DNA of 64,000 nt, from the NCBI GenBank assembly GCA_022661535.1, contig JAKULF010000008.1:2418001-2482000 (forward strand), in the 5' to 3' direction. The translations under genes were made by a program, and so were the position numbers. This document shows, piece after piece, positions 57,164 through 64,000 of this stretch (the first letter of the stretch is position 1; each line of letters starts with the position of its first letter). Below the pieces are notes generated by a model. It searched no databases, had not been told where the DNA came from, and saw nothing but the letters and a program-made list of their open reading frames with translations. This stretch comes from Eutypa lata. Lineage: Eukaryota; Ascomycota; Sordariomycetes; Xylariales; Diatrypaceae.

Positions 57164-59111
57164 TGTGCTAATGTTGAATCTGGTTGATGGAGATGGTGCT
57201 GTGATTTCAATATGTCTTTGTTTTTTTTTTTCTTCCAGGGTGATTTACTGAGATATTTAGAGTGATTAAGACTGGGAATCACTTTCTTAGGTGGCTAGCA
57301 ACCGGGTTTATGTATGTGGTTCAATCGTGGGGAGTACATAATCTGTATTACGGTATCGTGTAGTTCAGGTACGACATTACGGCTCGGGGCGATTTCCGAA
57401 GAGACTTGGAAAGGTTACATGGGTCGATTTGAGGTTATGGCGTCGAATTGGCATGTTCTAGTCACCCGGTGAGTGACTAAACACCTTATTCTGATTTGAT
57501 CAAAGATCTCCTTTCAGCAGGTTCCCGTTGGCGATCTCCAATCGGTGCGATTGTGCCACGCTATTGGTCAAGCGAGCTGGTACACTGCAGTTACCAAGAT
57601 ATAACAAAAAACTGCTGACCCGCGAACTCCTTCCACAACGACAGGCCGAGCCTATCATCGCGATAACAAATGTCCGGGGCCAACGGAGTAATACAGCCGG
57701 TCTATTACAAACTTGCCATGAACTACGACATCCACGTGTTGATTTGAACATAGGTAATAAATTTTATCCTTACCTGGCACAGCCCATGGAAACTGAATGA
57801 CCTATCTCTAACATCATGACGTGAAGGTCAATTCTCGGCTGATCATAATGGCTGCCCCCGCGTTTGTGGCAGTCAGGACAACTCCCGAATGCCAGAAACA
57901 CAGGGAATGTGCCCCGTCAAATCCAGTTTACAAGAGTCGTGTGTATGGCATTAGTTTCATCGAATCATGAACCGAATGATCAACTGCAGCTAGAATAAGT
58001 ATTATGGACTGATCCAAGTGAGGCTACACTGCGTGAGTTAGTTTTGCCATGCATACGTGGACGACGACCTACTCCGGTCCTAATGGCTTCAACACTCTAT
58101 GCAGTGATGGGCCCATGAGACGTGAACGGCGCAACATGACCAGGAAATATATCCTTAAGTGCTAGGCCAAGACTATCGCCAGCGGTAGCGTCACCGATAT
58201 GTTTAGTAATTGTGTCATTTATATCACGTAGAGATTGATCTAGGAACAGGTATGGCATATAGTAAATAGTGATAATTGTCCGGGGACTCTAGAACTACAT
58301 GTAGTCTAGGTAGGGATAGCTGGAGGTAGCTAGCTACCTAGGGAGGACCCGACGTGGACGAGGTTCTACCTATATAAAATCGGAATTTCGGATATAGGTT
58401 TATCCTATCCTACTCCATAAGCTTAGTAAGCTGCTCTGACTGTAACAAATGAACTTCAGCCATTTGGAGTTCCCGTTCTAGTTTTAGTGTGTCCAGCATG
58501 CTTAGATTCCGATTGACTGAGATTGTAGGCTTCAGCGGGAGTGTGACCGTCTGATCCGGACCACCCATGTGCTGGCGCGTAGCAATGTCATGCCCCGCTC
58601 TCGGTTTCCGGCCACGGGGAATATGGGTCTTAAGTAACTAAAAGTTAGGCCCATCGGCTCCGGACCAAAGCGTCCCCTCACAGTCGGAATGACAATTGTC
58701 GGATGGTAGAGACAAATATCTCGATGGAGAAGGAGTTGTTACGTGTGCGGGTAATAATGGGTAGGCGTATGGCATGATGACAAGTTTAGGCACGCCCCTC
58801 AATGGAGATCACCTAGTTTTACTTAGTGCGGATTATCCGGCGGATCCTGGTGTCAAGTGGTGACAACTCATCCTAAACCCCCCCTTTCTCCTTTCGGACT
58901 ACCAAAATTGCGGTCAAGCAATACGTACAGCATGCAGTCTCGCATAGTTAAATCAATTCCAGCGCGCCATGCCGCCTGTGTTCGAACTTGTCCAAGTCTT
59001 CATTCAGGTCTGCGACCTGAACGTTTTCCAGCTGAACAATCTCACACTTACCTGATAACCATTTATCCGACCCTCGTCCTTCTTTCATTTGGTCTACTGC
59101 ACACAGGTATA
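57164..59111. other. Intergenic, no gene seen
   Basis: Nearly 2 kb with short frames only. A perfect palindrome lies at 58324-58339. No family resemblance was found. Confidence 0.5.
58324..58339. repeat. Perfect 16-bp palindrome
   Basis: AGGTAGCTAGCTACCT reads the same on both strands. Meaning unknown; TAGGT/ACCTA words are common throughout the window. Confidence 0.6.
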
Positions 59112-60331
59112 ATGAGCTCTTCGTCCGAATCTAAGGAACCGACACGCCGCAAATCTAACACTTCTTCCGACCGGTCATCGGCCCCGTCCTCCTCGGGTCG
59201 CGAGTCTAAAGGTTCGAACAAGAAGACGCTCATTGAGATCGAGTCTAAGGGCGCTACCAAGAAGACTCTCAATGAGATCAAGGGGATAAGCAAGTTCATC
59301 GAGGAGGACCGCGGTGAGAAGGACAGGGCCATTATCGCTGTCGTGCCGCCCGGCAACCTTGATGAGCTAGAGCGCAGGTTGCACTCTTCCCGGTGGAAGT
59401 TCTGGCGGTGCAAGTTACCCCTTCCTAACCTGAAACATGCGTAGTATCATGAGCGCACTGCTAACACTCTCACCGAGGTGCAATAGCAAAGGGTCTTGTC
59501 CGTTTAACGAGCACAGACCAACTGCAGGATGCCATCGACGCTATACAGAACAAGTCGAATCAGCACTTGACTCTACTAGCGAGCAGGGACATCGAGGACG
59601 TCATCGAGTTTCACGTACCATCTAGCTTCCGCGCTCTCAGCGTCTACCGCTGCTATCATGAGCAGGACAAGGAGAGAAGGCTCCTGATCAGCGGTGCATC
59701 GACGTTCCGAACCACCCGACTCGACGAGTGGCAGGGCAAGAAGCACAGCAGCAAGCACGCCATCTACCTCGGCGACGGCGTCAGCATCAAGGTCGAGATG
59801 ACGGCGGTGGACAACCCGTGGTCGCTCCTCCAGTGCGCCCAGAGCCTCTCCGACGAGGATATGCAGGAGGTCAAGAGGAACCTGAGCCTCATCTGCCAGC
59901 CCTGCGGGCCTGGGGAGATCTGGTGGAAGAAAATTATGGGCCCAATGGCTACCATCATGGGTTTGATCACGGGCAAGGGCGGCAAGACCCCGGGCTCGTT
60001 TGCCGCGACAGCGGCCGGCATCAACGTTGAGTACCATCTCGGCACCGCCGCCTTGACCGTGGCTACCGCTGGCATGAAGTCTCACACCCTCTACACCGCC
60101 GCAGGGCCCGCAGCGATGCTGGGCTTCGGAGCCGCTATGGTGGCTTATGTCATTCCGTGGGACAGCGTGTTCATGTGGCTGAAAGGCGTGTTCGCGAAGT
60201 TGTATCAGGGGTTCCTGTCACTGTGGAGGAGTGTTTTCGCGTGGATATCAGAAAAGCTCTTTGGCAACCTACCACAAAAGCCGGTCAAGTCAGCGGTCCC
60301 CTTGAGGCGCACCCAGTCTTCGAGGCGGTAA
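59112..60331 (+). CDS. Unknown protein with hydrophobic C-terminal region
   Basis: Two exons, 59112-59409 and 59487-60331, encode 380 residues. The first ~60 residues are Ser/Arg/Lys-rich and contain a near-duplicate (KKTLIEIESKG and KKTLNEIKG). The middle (about 100-270) is a mixed soluble region including IEDVIEFHVPSSFRALSVYR. The C-terminal ~110 residues carry Gly/Ala-rich hydrophobic stretches (AGPAAMLGFGAAMVAYVIPW) and an amphipathic Trp/Phe-rich part before a basic end, suggesting membrane association. The intron works only with a GC donor (GCAAGT at 59410) and acceptor AATAG, with a GCTAAC branch site between them. The canonical GT donors nearby put the second exon out of frame. I do not recognise the family. 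Confidence 0.7.
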
Positions 60332-60814
60332 AGCTGGTCTTTACTACCTCTATATATAGAGCTTCGCTTAGGTCTCAAAGCAACATAGTAAGGTCTATCA
60401 ACTGATGTGATATGAACTTTTGGTCTGTGATAAGTTTGGTGTGTAACCACCCCATATTGTCAAAATAGCAAGCCGCTTCAGCCACAGGAATGTACCTTGC
60501 TCGTAGAGACTGGATCAATAAGCTGTTCATTCGAAGTGCTCTCAAATAAGCCTAAATTAGGCAAAAGCCTAGTCTTTTTTCTTCGCTCTGGGTGAGAAGT
60601 TAGGGTGTTCAGTCTTTTCTCTAGAGATTTGTCTATGTGCTCACTATGAGTGACATCGCAATAAACGTGGCGTCATTTTGAGTCTCGTGACTTAGAAGTA
60701 GTCTCCAGTCCATCAATAAACCATGGGACACTCCTATCTAATGAGACGACAGTCTGTGTGATGTGGATCATTTCAGTCCCCAAAGTTGATGTGAACACCC
60801 GTAGACCTTCTTGT
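60332..60814. other. Intergenic, convergent 3' ends
   Basis: Between the unknown protein and the APH-like gene. Nothing recognised. Confidence 0.6.
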
Positions 60815-62365
60815 TTATGAGCCAGCAGCATCACTCTTATCACCGTGTTGGCTTAGTTTGGCGTCATCATCGCTGCGATCCTTGGTTCCGTCAACATTAT
60901 CTTGATCGTCATCGTTGTCATCATCTTCTTCATCCTCGTCCTCCTCCTCTTCATTACTACCACTACCCACACCACGGTACGCATCATCCTTGAGATCTAA
61001 TTGACGTTCCAGCCAATACCTTACGCTCTCCCACCGGTCCTCGAAATCGCCCAGCAACTCCGACAGCTCCTTTTTCAAGCGGATAGTAGTTTCGGATACG
61101 GCCTCCGGGTTGTACAGCGGCCCAACGATACCGTAGTAGCGCCGACGTAGTTGTACCAACTCCCAGTCCTTCCGTATCATAGTTAGGCCTTCTTCCTCCT
61201 CGTCAGAGACAGTCCCTACCGGTGGAGGCTCGGTGACCTCGAGACCGCGTAAGAAGTACGGCACTCCGTCTCGTCCCGTTTCCCAGGCAGGCACGATGCT
61301 TACCGACTCCCAGTCGACGACGCCGGTGAGCTCATAAGTCTCTGGATGAACCAGGACATTCATGCACGAGAGGTCGTCGTGCCACAGGACTTTGGCATCC
61401 TCGGGCCCATCGTCAGCGCTGAGAGGGAAAACGCGGGTTGAGGCGGCATCCTCCAACTGATCAAAAATCTGCAGAACCTCGTCTCCGCCATCCGCTAGGC
61501 CCTCGTCCACCTCACAGTAGTAGTCGTCATTCGGCGAAGGCGAGAGGTGTCGGATGCGCTGACCTAGAAGCCGGGTCTCGGCCAACGCTAGTTCGCGTGC
61601 CGTGCGGAATGGACCCCGCTCGGCCCGGAGGACCGCCCGCTTGTCGCGGAAGAAACGTGTGGATACCATACGCCCGATGACGAAGTTACCGTCGGTGCCG
61701 CCGATATCGACGTCGATACTGCCAGAATTGTGTCTGGGGTGGTGGTCGAACAAGGGCGCATATCCTACCTGGTTCCAAATGTCGACGAAGTAGATGTTTC
61801 CAAGCAACGTGAACCGGATATCCAGGAGCTGTTTCATGCGGTGGGCAAAGTCGTCAGTCAGACGCGTTTTGGCGTCCAAGGGCATGTTGTCCCATACTTG
61901 GTCGAGGGGCACGCCGTCGGCTCTCTCCATAAGGATCCATTCGAAGCCAAGAGGATTGGAAGCGGTCGACGCGAAAGCGACCACGCGCGGGACGGGCAAC
62001 GATGAGCGCTCGCGGACGTATTCCATCGTGGCCACCTCGCTCTCCGTCTTGAAAAACGGGTCTACGGGAATGGCAACCCGCATCAGATACTGCGTCCTGA
62101 CACGGCTAGAGGATATGATAAAGAGGCGGTGGAAAGCCCCGCGCGCGAACGGTCCTATCTCAGCGTCCGCGAAATCTGCAGCTGGAAGGTAAGCGATGGC
62201 TAGCTTGCGGGCAGCCTCAATGTCGGGTTCCCGCGGCCACGTCGGATCTAGGAATCCTGTCTTGGGATCATTTGCCCAGCAATGCCGGTGTTGGGCCAGC
62301 GTATTGACTGGGTTTCCGTCCTGAACCACGCGATGCGGCCTTGTCTGTTTTGTTCCGGCCATCAT
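60815..62365 (-). CDS. Aminoglycoside phosphotransferase (APH)-like kinase-fold protein
   Basis: Single exon of 516 residues from the ATG pair of MMAGTKQTRP. The kinase-like fold is seen as a substrate/ATP lobe (YLMRVAIPVDPFFKTESEV, LPVPRVVAF and FEWILMERADG). The catalytic loop LWHDDLSCMNVLVH (H-x-D-x4-N) and the metal loop GVVDWESVSIVPAW follow. This is the common fungal APH-domain family, whose substrates are mostly unknown; antibiotic resistance should not be assumed. The C-terminal ~45 residues are a low-complexity acidic tail of Glu and Asp with Ser/Lys after it. The frame is open a little upstream, but no ATG precedes the one chosen. The N-terminal ~60 residues are typical of this subfamily (HRHCWANDPKTGFLDPTWPR). 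Confidence 0.88.
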   Translation of the reverse strand: MMAGTKQTRPHRVVQDGNPVNTLAQHRHCWANDPKTGFLDPTWPREPDIEAARKLAIAYLPAADFADAEIGPFARGAFHRLFIISSSRVRTQYLMRVAIPVDPFFKTESEVATMEYVRERSSLPVPRVVAFASTASNPLGFEWILMERADGVPLDQVWDNMPLDAKTRLTDDFAHRMKQLLDIRFTLLGNIYFVDIWNQVGYAPLFDHHPRHNSGSIDVDIGGTDGNFVIGRMVSTRFFRDKRAVLRAERGPFRTARELALAETRLLGQRIRHLSPSPNDDYYCEVDEGLADGGDEVLQIFDQLEDAASTRVFPLSADDGPEDAKVLWHDDLSCMNVLVHPETYELTGVVDWESVSIVPAWETGRDGVPYFLRGLEVTEPPPVGTVSDEEEEGLTMIRKDWELVQLRRRYYGIVGPLYNPEAVSETTIRLKKELSELLGDFEDRWESVRYWLERQLDLKDDAYRGVGSGSNEEEEDEDEEDDDNDDDQDNVDGTKDRSDDDAKLSQHGDKSDAAGS

Positions 62366-64000
62366 ACGTTGATTATGTGTACTGATTTGTGTGTGAGCTT
62401 TGCCTCCCAATCTGATTTTGAGATGACTTATACCCGGATTGCACGGACTTTTTAAAGTAGAAACAAGTGAAGATATGATAATAGATGTGAAAAGAAGGTA
62501 ACTACTCCTCAGTACTTAAGTACAAGAAAACAGGGAAGGGCCGTTGAAATAAGGGGGGGAGGGACAGCTTTGTGTGTGGCGCTGTGTCCCACCTGGGCCT
62601 AGCATCATTTACCACCTGTCGGCCCCTTCCGGCCTGTAGTAAGTAGGTACCTATGACCACATTCATATTTTGTATATACTTTAGCATAACAGTTAATCGG
62701 CGAACATTAGATCATTATATCCTGTAACCGAACTCGAAATTCAGGTTGACCGTCGTAAGTAAGCATTTAGAAACAAACACTATTATAATAAGTATTGGGG
62801 CTATAATATCCGTTACTGAAGTCGACAAGGGCTGGTTACTGCGCTGGCCCCTTAATTGGACTTGTCATCCGTAGGAAATCGCTATTTGTTTTCTTCTCAT
62901 CTAAACAAAAGTGACAAGTAATGAGAATAGTACCATGTTGTACTGGGACAAAGCTGTGTCCCATGACGTAGGAATAATGGTTGTAGGCAGTGCCGCCCCC
63001 TAAAGCTGGCAATGCATGAGGCAAGACTTATGGCGTCGCGATGTCCATGACGGTGAAGGCGTATGTCAACAGCTACTACACTAACTTTTTCTATTAAAGA
63101 CGTCACGGATTAAGTACTGGAGCACTGTCAATAGGTTCCTATGCCAGTTAAAGGTAATAAATTCAGGACCGGTGAGTAACTCAATTCTTCGCAATAACTA
63201 ATCTATCACGCAGCCATTGACAGGCCCAGGTATCATATCTCGGACCTTACATGTCCATATAATAGTTTATTGATGAACGACACTTGAAGAGCACATGTTA
63301 CGGCCTAGATCACACTATAACGAGCCACACCTAGGTATACTCTAAAATAATACCATTATCGACTCTCCTACATATATAAGCAACTAGGCTATAGGCGGTG
63401 CCTAATGGAATATTGGTTTATCTTAAGTCACCCTAAATGGTATTACCATGTGAGACAACAATGGCTGAGCAGCGTCTGGTAATGATTATTCAAGTTTCAG
63501 CTTAAAGATTATTGACCCTAGGATACAGGCTTACTTGAATAAACTCAGTATAGCTACCAGTCTAATATTAGACGGCTCTACTTTGGTAGTCGTTACTTAA
63601 TACTAGATACTGAAGATTGAAGAGATATATAACCATCCTAGGTTTTCCTACATCTCTACAGAGGTATCCCAAAGAAACTAACATATATTCGAGATATCAG
63701 ACTACTCTATTGTCTCCAAGGTTTAACAATCGATCTGCGATAACATCAACCATCACCTGCTTCGCTGGCCTCACTCCCCCTCGCCGGAAAAGGGGGAGCA
63801 CAGGACGGGTACAAGGAACGGGGACAGGCACGGGAGTTTACATCTCATACGTTTTTTAAAGAAATAGAGACTTCACATTGTACACAATACCTACTTACGC
63901 ATTGATGTAAGAAATATATGGTATTAATAACAGTTGAACTGCTTCTGTTGCTTTAGAAAGTGGCAAATCCAGTTGAATAATTAGTTTACTGGTTACGTGA
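62366..64000. other. Intergenic to window end, no gene seen
   Basis: Promoter side of the APH-like gene followed by about 1.4 kb of AT-rich DNA with short frames only. A gene could start beyond the window. Confidence 0.55.

Noticed and set aside
55999..60364. Shared 15-nt word CTATATATAGAGCTT at 56000 and 60350
   Set aside because: It is short, AT-rich and partly palindromic, with no longer match around it, so it is not enough to define a repeat family.
1..64000. CRISPR arrays, rRNA, tRNA genes, bacterial operons
   Set aside because: None seen. The genome is eukaryotic, and no tRNA with both internal promoter boxes and a foldable cloverleaf was recognised by eye; a tRNAscan run would be decisive.

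Overview
The window is from a filamentous ascomycete (Pezizomycotina, probably a Sordariomycete). The evidence is short spliceosomal introns (about 45-130 nt, GT..CTAAC..AG), large unclustered intergenic gaps, and families confined to or typical of filamentous fungi: HET domain, Zn2Cys6 regulator, Ppo dioxygenase-P450 fusion, 2EXR, fungal sphingolipid delta-8 desaturase, SesB-type hydrolase. I rebuilt exon structures by hand; almost every junction keeps frame and restores a known family motif.

Left part (1-24 kb): a single-exon MFS drug/polyamine-type transporter, a cytochrome b5-fused sphingolipid delta-8 desaturase, a HET-domain protein, the divergent housekeeping pair mak5 (ribosome-biogenesis DEAD-box helicase) and trm7 (tRNA 2'-O-methyltransferase), a seven-exon cytochrome P450, a GPI-type secreted protein and a DUF2235 hydrolase.

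Middle (24-47 kb): a psi-producing oxygenase (dioxygenase-P450 fusion) with an unusual Lys-rich tail and an NTF2-like protein. Then comes a compact carbohydrate-looking group: dihydroxyacetone-synthase-type transketolase, divergent class II aldolase, SDR polyol dehydrogenase, and a convergent Zn2Cys6 regulator. A 1.4-kb Tc1-like transposon with near-perfect inverted repeats and TA target duplication sits between that regulator and an MFS transporter. A 2EXR-domain gene broken by one nonsense codon, a GNAT acetyltransferase and another MFS transporter follow.

Right part (47-64 kb): a likely programmed-cell-death / allorecognition locus. A STAND-like NTPase-domain protein and a SesB-type alpha/beta hydrolase are transcribed head to head. 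The N-terminus of the first and the extreme C-terminus of the second carry matching 19-residue Asn/Gly motifs, the arrangement known for amyloid-signalling receptor/effector pairs. In the hydrolase gene the motif is in frame only if the last intron uses its second acceptor. Next to it is an AAA ATPase gene with an apparent frameshift, a tiny three-exon gene (92 aa), an unknown hydrophobic protein with a GC-AG intron, and an APH-type kinase-like protein. The last 1.6 kb shows nothing I can support as a gene.
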